64,000 nt of DNA from Metallococcus carri (GCF_011440275.1 NZ_JAAOIV010000003.1:186001-250000); one strand, 5' to 3'; positions 1 through 9,776 are shown, counted from the first letter of the stretch. The notes: a model not told the origin generated them from the letters alone. A program made the numbers and translations.

Positions 1-399
1 GCGGGCGGTGAGCACGAAGGATTTGCGCAGCGGCGTGCCCTCGAAGCCGTCCGGCAGCAGCAGCGGTCGCAGCCCGAGGCCGGAGGTGTCGACGAAGTCG
101 GTGAAGCCGATGCCGAACATCTCGAAGGTCTCGCGCTCGTGCCACGCGGCGCCCGGCCAGACCTCGGTCAGGCTCGGCAGCAGCTCGCCATCGGGGACGC
201 GGGTGGTGAGGAAGGTGTCGCGCAGGCCCTCGGGCTCGACGGCATACAGGTGCAGCACCACCTCGAAGCCGCCCGCCTCGGTGTCGGTCTCGTCCACCGC
301 GGTGAGGAAGTCGAAGAAGGTGAACCCTTCCTCACGCAGCTCGCGGGCCGCCTCCAGCCACTGCCCGGGTTCGACGGTGCGCGCAGGGCTCTCGCTCAC
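1..399 (-). CDS. nuoC: NADH-quinone oxidoreductase subunit C, second copy (3' end off window)
   Basis: Reads as the N-terminal 133 residues of a 30-kDa (NuoC) subunit of complex I, the peripheral-arm protein that packs against NuoD. The visible diagnostic stretch is [19 protein letters not shown], the same signature as in the second NuoC of this window at 29134-29925 ([14 protein letters not shown]). The GTG start at 399-397 overlaps the TGA stop of the upstream nuoB-like gene (GTGA), so the two should be translationally coupled. The C-terminus lies beyond the left edge, so length and integrity cannot be judged. This is the third gene of a second nuo set that is separate from the full 14-gene operon at 14.9-30.9 kb. 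Confidence 0.85.
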   Translation of the reverse strand, partial: MSESPARTVEPGQWLEAARELREEGFTFFDFLTAVDETDTEAGGFEVVLHLYAVEPEGLRDTFLTTRVPDGELLPSLTEVWPGAAWHERETFEMFGIGFTDFVDTSGLGLRPLLLPDGFEGTPLRKSFVLTAR

Positions 400-1106
400 G
401 CTTCCCCCGAAACGTCAGTAGATCCCCGCGAAACGTCACCAGTTCCCCGCGAAACGTCACCAGTTCCCCGCGAAGCGTCACTAGTTCCCCGCGAAACGTC
501 ACTCTCGCTCGGCGCTCCGGCGAGGCGCTCCCGGTCCTGCGCGGACACGAACGGCCGGCTGAGCACGGCCGCGGCGGCGCGGCGGTCGGCATACGACTTC
601 TTGCGCAGGGACCGCGAGGCCGGCTGCTCGGAGGCAATCCGCTGCTGCAGCAACAGGATTCCCTGCAAGAGCGCCTCGGGGCGGGGCGGGCAGCCGGGCA
701 CATAGACGTCTACCGGGATGAGCTGGTCGACGCCCTTGGTGACGCAGTAGCTGTCCCAGTAGGGGCCGCCGGAGTTGGAGCAGGCGCCGAAGCTGATCAC
801 ATATTTCGGCTCGGGCATCTGGTCGTAGAGGCGACGCACCGCCGGCGCCATCTTGTCGGTCACCGTGCCGCTCACGACCATCAGGTCGGCCTGGCGCGGA
901 CCGGGGGCGAACGGGATGACACCGAGCCGGATGAAGTCGTGGCGCGCCATCGAGGCGGCGATGAATTCGATGGCGCAGCAAGCCAATCCGAAGTTGAAGA
1001 CCCACAGCGAGTAGCGCCGGCCCCAGTTGAGGATCAGGCGCATCGGCTTGGGCGTGGCCTCCTGCAGCGGGCCGACGCGTGGCATCGGCAGGTCAGTCAT
1101 CGTCAT
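396..1106 (-). CDS. nuoB: NADH-quinone oxidoreductase subunit B, second copy, with repeat-encoded tail
   Basis: NuoB carries the terminal [4Fe-4S] cluster N2 that passes electrons to quinone. The N-terminal ~165 residues match the family: the double cysteine in [12 protein letters not shown], a third cysteine in GACSNSGG and the last in GCPPRPE are all present, so cluster binding looks intact. At 236 aa it is about 50 residues longer than the NuoB at 29925-30479; the extra tail is low-complexity and ends in DVSRGTG-type heptads encoded by the tandem repeat at 401-503. The start ATG at 1106 (or the next ATG at 1100) lies inside the end of the upstream nuoA-like gene. Belongs to a second nuo set. 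Confidence 0.88.
   Translation of the reverse strand: MTMTDLPMPRVGPLQEATPKPMRLILNWGRRYSLWVFNFGLACCAIEFIAASMARHDFIRLGVIPFAPGPRQADLMVVSGTVTDKMAPAVRRLYDQMPEPKYVISFGACSNSGGPYWDSYCVTKGVDQLIPVDVYVPGCPPRPEALLQGILLLQQRIASEQPASRSLRKKSYADRRAAAAVLSRPFVSAQDRERLAGAPSESDVSRGTSDASRGTGDVSRGTGDVSRGSTDVSGEA
401..503 (-). repeat. 21-bp tandem repeat encoding the NuoB2 tail
   Basis: Four good 21-bp units (420-440, 441-461, 462-482, 483-503) plus one degenerate unit (401-419). The unit on the plus strand is close to AGTTCCCCGCGAAACGTCAC. Because 21 bp is seven codons, the array stays open and encodes heptapeptides of the form DVSRGTG at the C-terminus of the nuoB-like protein. The degenerate last unit supplies the nuoB stop and lies directly before the nuoC GTG start. 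Confidence 0.85.
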
Positions 1107-1473
1107 CCCAACTCAGGGCGCGGCGGCGGGCGAAGTGCAGCAGCCCCACCAGGATCACGCTGATGAAGATGCCCATCTCGACCAGGCTGGCGACGCCGAC
1201 CCGCTGATCGCGCAGCACGAGCGCCCACGGGAACAGATAGGCCGCGTCGACGGCGAAGACGACATACAAGAAGGCATAGGCGAGATAGCGCACGTGCGTC
1301 TGGGCCCAGCCGCCGCCGACCGGGTCGACGCCGGACTCGTAGGTCGACTGTTTGGTCAGGCCCGGCGCGCGAGGCGCGAGCAACCGGCGGGCGACCATCG
1401 CCGCGGCGAAGAGCAGCAGCGCCGCGACGGTGACCCCGCCGAGCACGAGATAGCCGCCGAGTCCGGTATGCAC
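1093..1473 (-). CDS. nuoA: NADH-quinone oxidoreductase subunit A, second copy
   Basis: A 126-aa integral membrane subunit of complex I with three hydrophobic segments. Recognisable NuoA features are the loop motif [12 protein letters not shown] and the segment [22 protein letters not shown], whose acidic residue in the second helix belongs to the family's proton/quinone region. The start is taken as GTG at 1473 because an upstream TAGGCT box (1486-1481) lies seven bases before it, which fits a leaderless transcript, and because the reading frame further upstream is only the antisense of the urease genes. It overlaps nuoB2 by 14 bp and is the first gene of the second nuo set. Confidence 0.85.
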   Translation of the reverse strand: MHTGLGGYLVLGGVTVAALLLFAAAMVARRLLAPRAPGLTKQSTYESGVDPVGGGWAQTHVRYLAYAFLYVVFAVDAAYLFPWALVLRDQRVGVASLVEMGIFISVILVGLLHFARRRALSWDDDD

Positions 1474-1581
1474 GGCCCGCAGCCTACCGAGCGCACCCGT
1501 GGCGGGCGCCGGGCAGCGCACATTACGAGCACTTTGCGGCGCCGAAACACACCGGACATGCGGGCCCGGTTGACTACGGTC
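1474..1581. promoter_or_regulatory. Divergent promoter region between nuoA2 and ureAB
   Basis: A 108-bp gap between divergent operons. On the minus strand a TAGGCT box at 1486-1481 is seven bases from the nuoA2 GTG. On the plus strand TTGACTACGGTC (1570-1581) contains TACGGT at 1575-1580; it is immediately before the ATG at 1582 and ten bases before an alternative in-frame ATG at 1591. Box assignment is by eye. Confidence 0.45.
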
Positions 1582-2196
1582 ATGCATCTCATGCCCTCGG
1601 ACACCGAGAAGTTGCTGCTCGCCGTGGCCGGGATGGTGGCGCGTGACCGGCAGGCTCGCGGTGTCCGGCTCAATCACCCCGAAGCCGTGGCGCTGTTGTC
1701 GACCTGGGTGATCGAGCGGGCGCGGGAAGGCGCGACCGTGGCGGAGCTGATGGAGCGCGGCCGTGAGGTGCTGACCGCGGGTGACTGTATGCCGGGGGTC
1801 GCCGAGATGGTGACTGATGTGCAGGTCGAGGCGACCTTCCCCGACGGCCGCAAGCTGGTGACGCTGCACCATCCGATCCAGGGGGATCCGGCCGACCGGC
1901 CGGGCGCCGTGCGTCCCGCCGACGGCGAGCTCGAGCTCAACCCGCGCCCCGAGGGTGAACGCATCGAGCTGGTGGTGACCAACACCGGCGACCGGCCGAT
2001 CCAGGTCGGCTCGCATCTGCACCTGCCCGACGCGAATGACGCGTTGGACTTCGATCGTCAAGCGGCACAAGGGTTTCGGCTGGATGTGCCGGCGGGCACG
2101 TCGGTGCGTTTCGAGCCCGGGGTGTCCCGTCGAGTCTCGGCGGTGACGCTGCAGGGCACCCGCGAGGTGCCGGGCCTGCGGATCGGGCGGGCCTGA
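1582..2196 (+). CDS. ureAB: Urease fused gamma/beta subunit
   Basis: One 204-aa chain covers both small urease subunits. Residues 1-100 are UreA-like ([13 protein letters not shown], then [16 protein letters not shown]), and residues from about 105 are UreB-like ([37 protein letters not shown]). The two are usually separate ~100-aa proteins; fused forms occur in some bacteria. It forms the structural shell around UreC. ATG at 1582 aligns with the usual UreA N-terminus; ATG at 1591 is the alternative if transcription is leaderless from the TACGGT box. The stop at 2194-2196 is one base before the ureC ATG. Confidence 0.93.
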   Translation: MHLMPSDTEKLLLAVAGMVARDRQARGVRLNHPEAVALLSTWVIERAREGATVAELMERGREVLTAGDCMPGVAEMVTDVQVEATFPDGRKLVTLHHPIQGDPADRPGAVRPADGELELNPRPEGERIELVVTNTGDRPIQVGSHLHLPDANDALDFDRQAAQGFRLDVPAGTSVRFEPGVSRRVSAVTLQGTREVPGLRIGRA

Positions 2197-2197
2197 C

Positions 2198-3913
2198 ATG
2201 GCCTGGCTGTCCCGCCAGAGGTATGCCGGGCTCTACGGCCCGACCGTCGGCGATCAGGTGCGCCTCGGCGACACCGACCTGTGGATCGAGGTCGAGCGCG
2301 ATCTGGTGGCTCAGCTGCCGGGTGGTGGCGTGTCCTATGGCGACGAGGCGATCTTCGGTGGCGGCAAGACAGTGCGCGAGTCGATGGCGCAGGGCACCCG
2401 CACCCGCGGCGACGGCGCGCTGGACACCGTCATCACCGGGGTGGTGGTCCTGGACCACTGGGGTGTTGTGCGGGCCGATGTCGGCATCCGCGATGGGCGC
2501 ATCGCCGGCATCGGGCGTGCGGGCAATCCCGCTGTGGCGCAAGGAATTTCACCGGATCTGGAGATCGGCCCTGGCACGGACGTGATCGCGGGTGAGGGCC
2601 GCATCCTCACCGCCGGTGGCATCGACCTGCACGTGCATTTCCTCTCCACCTCGCAGGTGCACGAGGCCCTCGCCAGCGGGCTGACCACTCTGGGCGGTGG
2701 GGGCACCGGCCCGTCCGAGGGATCGAAGGCCACGACCGTCACTCCTGGCCCCTGGCATCTGCACTCAGTCTTGCGCGGCCTGGACCACCTGCCGGTCAAC
2801 CTGCTGCTGATGGGCAAGGGCAACACGGTGAGCACAGCGGGACTGCGCGAGCAGGCCGAGGCCGGCGCGGCGGCATACAAGGTGCACGAGGACTGGGGCG
2901 CGACGCCGGCGGCGATCGACGCCGCACTGCGGGCGGCGGATGACTTCGGCCTGCAGGTGGCTTTGCACTCGGACTCGCTCAACGAGTGCGGCTATGTCGA
3001 CTCGACCCTCGCCGCGATCGGCGGGCGGACGATCCACGCCTTCCACACCGAGGGCGCCGGAGGCGGCCACGCCCCGGACATCCTGAGCATCGCCGGACAG
3101 CCGAATGTCCTTCCGGGATCGACGAATCCGACGCTGCCGCACACGATCAACACGGTCGCCGAGCACCTGGACATGTTGATGGTCTGCCATCACCTGAACC
3201 CGTCGGTGCCGGAGGATCTGGCCTTCGCCGAGTCCCGGATCCGCGCGACGACGATCGCTGCGGAGGACATCCTGCACGACCTCGGCGCGCTGTCGATGAC
3301 CTCCTCGGACGCCCAGGCGATGGGCCGCATCGGTGAGGTCATCACCCGCACCTGGCAGGTCGCGCACGTGATGAAGGCCCGGCGCGGGCCGCTCGGCGCG
3401 CAGGCGGACAACGAGCGCGCCCGGCGCTATGTCGCGAAGTACACGATCAATCCCGCGGTGGCCCATGGTATCGACCACCTCGTCGGCTCGATCGACGTCG
3501 GCAAGCTGGCCGACCTGGTGCTCTGGGATCCGGCGTTCTTCGGAGTGCGTCCCTCGATCGTGGTCAAGGGCGGCGCGATCGTCTGGGCCGCCCTCGGCGA
3601 TCCCAATGCCTCGATCCCGACGCCGCAGCCGGTGCTGATGCGGCCCGCTCTGGTGACCGAGGCCGCAGCCGACAACTCGATCACTTTCGTCGGCCCGCTG
3701 GCGGCGGGGATCGGTGACCAGCTCGGCCTGCGGCATCCGGTCGAGGTCGTTCGCGACACCCGGTCGGTGACCAAGGCGGACATGGTCAATAACGACCTGT
3801 GTCCCGCGATCGAGATCGACCCCGAGTCCTTCGCGATCGCCATCCACGGCGAGCCGGTCGAGCCCGCACCTGTGGCGGAACTCCCTCTTGCACAACGGTA
3901 TTCGCTCTTCTGA
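2198..3913 (+). CDS. ureC: Urease alpha (catalytic) subunit
   Basis: 571 aa, the usual UreC length. It hydrolyses urea to ammonia and carbamate at a di-nickel centre in the cytoplasm. Active-site elements are all visible: nickel ligands in GGIDLHVHF (His near residues 145/147), the carbamylated lysine in [16 protein letters not shown] (about residue 228), the mobile-flap Cys-His in MVCHHLNPS, and the aspartate ligand in SSDAQAMGR. The N-terminal [21 protein letters not shown] is typical. The gene follows ureAB almost without gap and its TGA overlaps the ureF ATG (TGATG). Confidence 0.97.
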   Translation: MAWLSRQRYAGLYGPTVGDQVRLGDTDLWIEVERDLVAQLPGGGVSYGDEAIFGGGKTVRESMAQGTRTRGDGALDTVITGVVVLDHWGVVRADVGIRDGRIAGIGRAGNPAVAQGISPDLEIGPGTDVIAGEGRILTAGGIDLHVHFLSTSQVHEALASGLTTLGGGGTGPSEGSKATTVTPGPWHLHSVLRGLDHLPVNLLLMGKGNTVSTAGLREQAEAGAAAYKVHEDWGATPAAIDAALRAADDFGLQVALHSDSLNECGYVDSTLAAIGGRTIHAFHTEGAGGGHAPDILSIAGQPNVLPGSTNPTLPHTINTVAEHLDMLMVCHHLNPSVPEDLAFAESRIRATTIAAEDILHDLGALSMTSSDAQAMGRIGEVITRTWQVAHVMKARRGPLGAQADNERARRYVAKYTINPAVAHGIDHLVGSIDVGKLADLVLWDPAFFGVRPSIVVKGGAIVWAALGDPNASIPTPQPVLMRPALVTEAAADNSITFVGPLAAGIGDQLGLRHPVEVVRDTRSVTKADMVNNDLCPAIEIDPESFAIAIHGEPVEPAPVAELPLAQRYSLF

Positions 3914-4545
3914 TGTCCGGCATCGCTGCGCTGCTGCTGGCCGATGCGCGTCTGCCGGCGGGTGGCCACACCCAGTCCGCGGGGCTGGAGCCCGCGCTCC
4001 TGGGCGGGCTCGAGCCAACGGACATCCCGGGGTTCCTGCGCACCCGGTTGGCCACCAGCGCCCGGGTCGATGCGGCGACCGCCGTCGTCACCCGGGCGGG
4101 CGCACCGGTCGAGCAGGTGCTCGACGCCTGGGCCGCGCGCACGCCGTCCGAAGTCGTCCGCGCCGCCGCCGTGGAGGCTGGTCGCGGCTACCTGCGCCTC
4201 GCGCGCACCCTTGGTATGCCGACCTCCCTCCTCCCGCGGGACACGCCCCGCCCGATCGCGCTCGGCTCGTTGGCGCGCGACCTGGGGCTCGCCGCCGCCG
4301 AGGTCGCCCGAGTCGCGATCTACGACGACCTGCAGACGGCCTGCGCGGCGGCGCTCAAGCTTGCCCCGATGGACCCGGCCACGCCGGTCGGCTGGTTGCT
4401 CGCCTGCGCCGACCCGATCGACGAGGCCGTCGCCGATGTCGCCAAACTCACTGAGCCGCAACAGATTCCGGCCACCACCGCTCCGCTCATGGAGCTATGG
4501 CAGCACGCCCACTCGACCGCAACCAGGAGGTTGTTCCGTGCCTGA
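3913..4545 (+). CDS. ureF: Urease accessory protein UreF
   Basis: 210 aa. UreF is the chaperone that joins UreD on apo-urease and recruits UreG for nickel delivery. The N-terminal [20 protein letters not shown] corresponds to the family's LADSxFPxGxFxHSxGLE signature, and the central helices are Ala/Leu rich as usual. ATG at 3913 overlaps the ureC stop. The ORF could be extended upstream, but that part only overlaps ureC out of frame. The last codons overlap the ureG start by 8 bp. Confidence 0.93.
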   Translation: MSGIAALLLADARLPAGGHTQSAGLEPALLGGLEPTDIPGFLRTRLATSARVDAATAVVTRAGAPVEQVLDAWAARTPSEVVRAAAVEAGRGYLRLARTLGMPTSLLPRDTPRPIALGSLARDLGLAAAEVARVAIYDDLQTACAAALKLAPMDPATPVGWLLACADPIDEAVADVAKLTEPQQIPATTAPLMELWQHAHSTATRRLFRA

Positions 4546-5227
4546 AACCCGCGCCCTGCGCCTTGGCATCGCCGGACCGGTCGGCACCGGCAAGTCCTCG
4601 CTCATCGCCCTGTTGTGCCGCGAGCTCGGCGGCACGATCGAGCTCGGCGTCGTCACCAATGACATCTACACCGACGAGGACGCCCGGATGCTGCGCGCCG
4701 CGGGCGTGCTCGACCCCGACCGGATCCGCGCTGTCGAGACTGGCGCCTGCCCGCACACCGCCATCCGGGACGACATCACCGCCAACGCGATCGCCATCGA
4801 AGATCTCGAATCCGACTATCCCGCAACGGAACTCGTGCTGATCGAGTCTGGCGGTGACAACCTCACCGCGACCTTCAGCCCAGCCCTGGTCGACGCCCAG
4901 ATCTTCGTGCTCGATGTCGCTGGCGGGGGCGATGTGGTGCGCAAGGGCGGCCCCGGCATCGCGCGCGCCGACCTGCTGGTGGTCAACAAGACCGACCTCG
5001 CGCCCCACGTGGGCGTCGACGCCGACCGGATGCGCCGCGAGGGCGAGCAGGCGCGCGAGGGACGACCGGTGATCGCGTTGTCCCGCAACGACGCTGACTC
5101 GATCGCGGCGCTGACCTCCTGGGTCCGACACCTGCTCGCGCGGCACCGCCACGGCGAGCATGTCGCCACCGACCCGGGCCCGATGGCGCCACACTTCCAT
5201 GCTGACGGCACGGTGCACGCGCATTGA
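4538..5227 (+). CDS. ureG: Urease accessory GTPase UreG
   Basis: 229 aa. A SIMIBI-class GTPase that powers nickel insertion into urease. The P-loop is [10 protein letters not shown] near residue 14; downstream are [26 protein letters not shown] and the base-recognition NKTD. A strong Shine-Dalgarno AGGAGG at 4525-4530 sits eight bases before GTG 4538, which fixes the start. The tail [13 protein letters not shown] is histidine-rich; many actinobacterial UreG proteins carry their His cluster at the N-terminus instead, so this C-terminal placement may serve nickel storage, especially as no ureE is present. Confidence 0.95.
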   Translation: MPETRALRLGIAGPVGTGKSSLIALLCRELGGTIELGVVTNDIYTDEDARMLRAAGVLDPDRIRAVETGACPHTAIRDDITANAIAIEDLESDYPATELVLIESGGDNLTATFSPALVDAQIFVLDVAGGGDVVRKGGPGIARADLLVVNKTDLAPHVGVDADRMRREGEQAREGRPVIALSRNDADSIAALTSWVRHLLARHRHGEHVATDPGPMAPHFHADGTVHAH

Positions 5228-5919
5228 GTCTGACTCGGGTCCACCTGCGCCAGGACGGCCAGACACTCGTCGCCGGCCTGCTCGCGCCACGGGTGCTGCA
5301 GCGCGGCCCCACCTGCTTGGAGGTCGCGCTCGTTGCCACCAACGCGACGTTGCTCGGCGGGGATCACGTCCGGATCGAGCTCGCCGTTGACGCTGGGATG
5401 CACCTTGTCATCCGCGATGTCGCTGGCACCGTGGCCTATCACTCCCGCGGACGGGAAGCGTGGTGGGACAACGAGATCGATGTGGCCGAAGGTGCCTCAC
5501 TCGTATGGCGCGCCGAACCCCTGGTGCTCTCCCAGGGCGCATCGGTGCGTCGCACCACCCACGCCACGGTGGCCGAGGGCGGTCGCCTGCTGATGCGCGA
5601 CACGCTCGTCCTGGGACGCTCCGGCGAGACCGGCGGCGACATCGTCTGCGACACCGAGCTGACCTATGCCGGGCGCCCTGCCCTGGTCGAGCGACTCGAC
5701 CTGGCCGACGCCACGCTGCCCGGCATGCTCGGCGCCCACCGGGTGATCGACACCGTGACCCTGCTCGGTGCCCGACCCGCGGCGACCACCCGCGCGTTCC
5801 GGCTGGCGCAGCCGGGAGCGGTAGCCCGCGCGGTCGGCATACGGGCTCATGACACCGCGCTGGACGCAACCTTCGAGGAGTGGGCGACTCAGATCGGGGC
5901 TCAGTCGTGGCGGGGATAG
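5224..5919 (+). CDS. ureD: Urease accessory protein UreD
   Basis: 231 aa. Scaffold that binds apo-urease before UreF and UreG and helps carry nickel. Family features are [20 protein letters not shown] (the usual LxGDxxxxxxxVxxGA region) and [12 protein letters not shown] (usual GRxAxGE). It is on the short side for UreD (usually about 260-280 aa). The start is a TTG at 5224 overlapping the ureG stop (TTGA); no better start is in frame. Last gene of the operon; no ureE or nickel transporter follows. Its 3' end faces a minus-strand membrane protein. Confidence 0.85.
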   Translation: MSLTRVHLRQDGQTLVAGLLAPRVLQRGPTCLEVALVATNATLLGGDHVRIELAVDAGMHLVIRDVAGTVAYHSRGREAWWDNEIDVAEGASLVWRAEPLVLSQGASVRRTTHATVAEGGRLLMRDTLVLGRSGETGGDIVCDTELTYAGRPALVERLDLADATLPGMLGAHRVIDTVTLLGARPAATTRAFRLAQPGAVARAVGIRAHDTALDATFEEWATQIGAQSWRG

Positions 5920-6044
5920 GGGGTGCGGTCTTCGTCGGGAGCGCCCGCCACGAGGTCACCGAGCCAGGTGAGGCGCTGGTCGACGTGCCGGTCGAACCGG
6001 TCGGCGCGGCGCACGGCCCGACGCTGTTTGCGGGAGCCCTCGGC

Positions 6045-6662
6045 CTACCGCCGGAACCACGGCGACCCGGGTCGCGCGAGCCGGCACGCCCCCACGATCG
6101 CCACGATCGGCAGAAAGACCGCGAGCAGCACCAGCCGGTATTTGCCCTTCATCGCACAGACGATGCAGAACACGATCGTCAGCAGCACGACGGTGAGCAC
6201 GACATAGCGCACGGCCGCGTCGCGGTCGGTGAGGGCTTCGACCGAGGCTGGCGTGTAGCCGAGCAGCAACAGGGCAAAACACATGCAGGTCAAGGCGACC
6301 GCCTGCACCGAGGCGCGCCCCTCGTGCGCCCAATACACGTCGTCCAGATGCAGGATCAGCGCGAACTCGTCGAGCACGAGCGAGCCGCCGGAACCCACGA
6401 GCACGCCGGCGATGATCAGGGGCACGAGGTGGGATGAGGCGAGCGCGGTGATCGCGCCGGCCAGCAGCAAGACGATGCCGGGCACGGCGTGGTGCACGCG
6501 CGTGCCGTCGGGCAGCGCCTGGTTGCGGAAGGGTCCACGACCGCTGCGGATCAGCCGGGTGACGGCCCGCGTGCCGAGGAAGGTGAGCACGAACGACGCG
6601 AAGCACACGGCCAGCGGCAGTTTGCCTGCGTCGACGACATAGAGCGACCACCATCTGGACAC
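6045..6662 (-). CDS. Hypothetical multi-pass membrane protein, in-frame amber near the end
   Basis: 205 aa with about five hydrophobic helices and charged loops (RLIRSGRGPFRNQALPDGTR, LDEFALILHLDDVYWAHEGR). No family name or function assigned. The stop at 6047-6045 is a TAG, and the same frame continues for 47 more sense codons to a TGA at 5903-5901, encoding a basic tail (RKQRRAVRRADRFDRH, then [21 protein letters not shown]). That tail looks like genuine cytoplasmic coding sequence, so either the gene has a nonsense mutation or the TAG is sometimes read through. If extended, it would overlap ureD by 19 bp. Divergent from korA. Confidence 0.7.
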   Translation of the reverse strand: MSRWWSLYVVDAGKLPLAVCFASFVLTFLGTRAVTRLIRSGRGPFRNQALPDGTRVHHAVPGIVLLLAGAITALASSHLVPLIIAGVLVGSGGSLVLDEFALILHLDDVYWAHEGRASVQAVALTCMCFALLLLGYTPASVEALTDRDAAVRYVVLTVVLLTIVFCIVCAMKGKYRLVLLAVFLPIVAIVGACRLARPGSPWFRR

Positions 6663-6766
6663 CTGGCCAGCCTATGGAATCGGGCTGACTACCCGCTGTG
6701 TTGCACCGGCCGCGGCGTACCGTGGAGATCAGGCCCCGACCCAGCGAACGGAGCAGTGCAGGCACC

Positions 6767-8632
6767 GTGACCAGCAAGACCACCCAGACGCTCGACCGCG
6801 TCGTCATCCGCTTCGCCGGCGACTCCGGCGATGGCATGCAACTCACCGGCGACCGGTTCACCTCCGACTCCGCGGTGCTCGGCAACGACCTGTCGACGCT
6901 GCCCAATTTTCCCGCCGAGATCCGCGCGCCGCAGGGCACCCTGCCGGGCGTCTCGAGCTTCCAGCTGCACTTCGCCGACCACGACGTGCTCACCCCGGGT
7001 GACGCGCCGGACGTGCTCGTCGCGATGAATCCCGCTGCGCTCAAAGCGAATCTCGGCGATCTGCCGCGCGGCGCGACGATCATCGCCAACAGCGACGAGT
7101 TCACCAAGCGCAATCTCGCCAAGGTCGGGTATGCCGACAACCCGCTCGAGGACGACTCGCTCGAGTCCTGGCAGGTGCATGCCGTGCCGCTGACGTCGAT
7201 CACGGTCGAGGCCCTGGCCGAGCACGACGCGCTCACCCGCAAGGACAAGGAGCGCGCGAAGAATATGTTTGCGCTCGGCCTGCTGTCCTGGCTCTACACC
7301 CGCCCGCTCGACGGCACGGTCTCCTTCCTCGAACGCAAGTTCGCGACCAAGCCGGAGATCCTCGCGGCCAACCTGGCCGCGCTCAAGGCGGGGCACGCCT
7401 ATGGCGAGACGACTGAGACCTTCGCGGTGCAGTATGCCGTCGCCCCGGCCCGTATGCCGGGGGGCACCTACCGCAATATCACCGGCAATCTCGCCTTGGC
7501 CTATGGCTTGGTGGCGGCTGCGCATCAGACCGGCCTGCGGCTGGTGCTCGGGTCCTATCCGATCACGCCCGCCTCCGATCTGCTGCACACGCTGTCGGGT
7601 CTGAAACGTTTCGGCGTGATGACCCTGCAGGCCGAGGACGAGATCGCCGCGGTCGGTGCGGCGCTCGGTGCGTCCTTCGGTGGCTCGCTCGGTGTGACGA
7701 CCACCTCCGGCCCGGGCCTCGCGCTGAAGGCCGAGACGATCGGTCTCGGGGTCTCCCTGGAGTTGCCGCTCATCGTGGTCGACGTGCAGCGCGGCGGACC
7801 TTCGACGGGCCTGCCCACCAAGACCGAGCAGGCCGACCTGTTGCAGGCGATGTTCGGTCGCAATGGTGAATCGCCGGTCGCCGTCATCGCGCCGTCCACG
7901 CCGGCCGACTGCTTCGACATCGCGCTGGAGGCGGCGCGCATCGCGACGGCATACCGCACGCCGGTGATCGTGCTGTCCGATGGTTACCTGGCCAATGGCT
8001 CCGAGCCGTGGCGGATCCCCGCGGTCGAGACGCTGCCGACGATGCCGGTGGAGTTCACCACCGAGCCGAATGACGTTGACGCACAAGGCAAACCGGTCTT
8101 CCACGGTTACAAGCGCGACCCCGAGACGCTCGCGCGGCCGTGGGCGGTGCCGGGCACTCCCGGACTGGAACATCGCGTGGGCGGCATCGAGAAGGCCGAC
8201 ATCACCGGCAACATTAGTTACGACCCGACCAACCACGACCACATGGTCCGCACCCGCGCGGCGAAGATCGCCGGCATCGAGGTGCCCGACCTGGCGGTCG
8301 ACGACCCGAGCGGCGACGCACGGCTGCTGGTGCTCGGCTGGGGGTCGACCTACGGTCCGATCCAGGCCGCGGCGCGGTTGCTGCGCAACGGGGGTGAGCG
8401 GGTGGCGACGGCGCACCTGCGGCACCTCAACCCGTTCCCGGCCAACCTCGGCGAGGTGCTGCGCGGCTATGACCGCGTCGTGCTGCCGGAGATGAACCTC
8501 GGCCAGCTCGCGCTGCTGCTGCGCGGCAGGTATCTCGTCGACATCCACTCGCACACGGCGGTCCGCGGGCTGCCGTTCACCGCCGCCGAACTCGCGACCG
8601 CGATCGGCGAGCAGTTGGAGGAGCTGAAGTGA
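6767..8632 (+). CDS. korA: 2-oxoacid:acceptor oxidoreductase, alpha (fused gamma-alpha) subunit
   Basis: 621 aa. Oxidatively decarboxylates a 2-oxoacid (probably 2-oxoglutarate) to acyl-CoA with ferredoxin as acceptor. The N-terminal gamma domain is recognisable by RFAGDSGDGMQLTGDRFTSD. The alpha domain starts around residue 220 (LGSYPITPASDLLHTLSGLK, SGPGLALKAETIGLGVSLEL, QRGGPSTGLPTKTEQADL). The start is GTG 6767; upstream codons of the open frame lack coding character. Pairs with korB, which overlaps by 4 bp. Substrate is inferred from the KorAB-like architecture, common in Actinobacteria; a different 2-oxoacid is possible. Confidence 0.92.
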   Translation: MTSKTTQTLDRVVIRFAGDSGDGMQLTGDRFTSDSAVLGNDLSTLPNFPAEIRAPQGTLPGVSSFQLHFADHDVLTPGDAPDVLVAMNPAALKANLGDLPRGATIIANSDEFTKRNLAKVGYADNPLEDDSLESWQVHAVPLTSITVEALAEHDALTRKDKERAKNMFALGLLSWLYTRPLDGTVSFLERKFATKPEILAANLAALKAGHAYGETTETFAVQYAVAPARMPGGTYRNITGNLALAYGLVAAAHQTGLRLVLGSYPITPASDLLHTLSGLKRFGVMTLQAEDEIAAVGAALGASFGGSLGVTTTSGPGLALKAETIGLGVSLELPLIVVDVQRGGPSTGLPTKTEQADLLQAMFGRNGESPVAVIAPSTPADCFDIALEAARIATAYRTPVIVLSDGYLANGSEPWRIPAVETLPTMPVEFTTEPNDVDAQGKPVFHGYKRDPETLARPWAVPGTPGLEHRVGGIEKADITGNISYDPTNHDHMVRTRAAKIAGIEVPDLAVDDPSGDARLLVLGWGSTYGPIQAAARLLRNGGERVATAHLRHLNPFPANLGEVLRGYDRVVLPEMNLGQLALLLRGRYLVDIHSHTAVRGLPFTAAELATAIGEQLEELK

Positions 8633-9699
8633 GCGTTGATATTGGTATGCCGAGTGTGGGGACTTCCGGCGTGCCCCGCCTGCCCGACGGAGAAGCGTTG
8701 TCCCGCAAGGACTTCACCTCCGATCAGGAAGTGCGGTGGTGCCCGGGATGTGGTGACTATGCGATCCTCGCGGCGGTGCAGGGCTTCCTGCCCGAGCTGG
8801 GATTGAAGCGGGAGAACATCGTCTTCGTGTCGGGCATCGGCTGCTCGTCGCGCTTCCCCTACTACCTCGACACCTACGGCATGCACTCGATCCACGGGCG
8901 GGCGCCGGCGATCGCGACCGGGCTGGCGACCAGCCGCGAGGACCTGTCGGTCTGGGTGGTGACTGGTGACGGTGACGCGCTGTCGATCGGCGGCAACCAC
9001 CTGATCCACGCACTGCGCCGCAATGTCAACATCACGATTCTGTTGTTCAACAACAAGATCTACGGCCTCACCAAGGGCCAGTACTCCCCCACCTCCGATG
9101 TCGGCGCGATCACCAAGTCGACGCCGGTGGGGTCGGTCGATGCGCCCTTCAATCCGGTGTCGCTCGCGCTCGGTGCGGAGGCGAGTTTCGTTGCGCGCAC
9201 GATGGATTCGGACCGCAAGCATCTCACCGACGTGCTGCGTGCCGCCGCCGCGCACCGGGGCGCCTCGCTGGTGGAGATCTACCAGAACTGCCCGATCTTC
9301 AACGACGGCGCCTTCCAGTTGCTGAAGGATCGCGACGAGGCGCAGGCCCGGCTGCTGCACCTCGTTGACGGCGAACCCATCCGCGCCGGCGAGGGTGCCG
9401 ACGCCCGCGTCGTGGTGCGTGACGTCGACGGGCTGCGCGTGGTGCCGGAGCAGGACGCGGACCCGGCGGCCGTCATACGGCACCGCGTCGACGACCCGGA
9501 CCCCTCGACCGCGTTCGCGATCTCGCGACTGGACGACCCGTCGTTCGCGCACGTGCCGATGGGGATCTTCCGCTCCGTCGACCGCCCGACGTATGACGAC
9601 GGCGTGCGTCGCCAGCTCGCCGCCGCCTCCGGTGAGGGTCACCACAGCGACACAGACCTGGCCACGCTGCTCGCCGGCAACGACACCTGGACGGTCTAA
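8629..9699 (+). CDS. korB: 2-oxoacid:ferredoxin oxidoreductase, beta subunit
   Basis: 356 aa. The thiamine-diphosphate-binding half of the KorAB enzyme. Visible motifs: WCPGCGDY near residue 38, GIGCSSRFPYY, and the ThDP/Mg stretch GDGDALSIGGNHLIHALRRN followed by NNKIYGLTKGQYSPTS. GTG 8629 overlaps the korA TGA (GTGA), so subunits are co-translated. A C-terminal stretch (about residue 260 onward) is polar and typical of the longer actinobacterial forms. Electrons probably go to a ferredoxin; no ferredoxin gene is adjacent. Confidence 0.94.
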   Translation: MSVDIGMPSVGTSGVPRLPDGEALSRKDFTSDQEVRWCPGCGDYAILAAVQGFLPELGLKRENIVFVSGIGCSSRFPYYLDTYGMHSIHGRAPAIATGLATSREDLSVWVVTGDGDALSIGGNHLIHALRRNVNITILLFNNKIYGLTKGQYSPTSDVGAITKSTPVGSVDAPFNPVSLALGAEASFVARTMDSDRKHLTDVLRAAAAHRGASLVEIYQNCPIFNDGAFQLLKDRDEAQARLLHLVDGEPIRAGEGADARVVVRDVDGLRVVPEQDADPAAVIRHRVDDPDPSTAFAISRLDDPSFAHVPMGIFRSVDRPTYDDGVRRQLAAASGEGHHSDTDLATLLAGNDTWTV

Positions 9700-9776
9700 C
9701 CGAGCGGGCACCCATCACCGCGCGAGCAGGCGGGAGGTAGGCGGCACCCAGCGCCACGGTGAAGTCTCGCCAGCGC

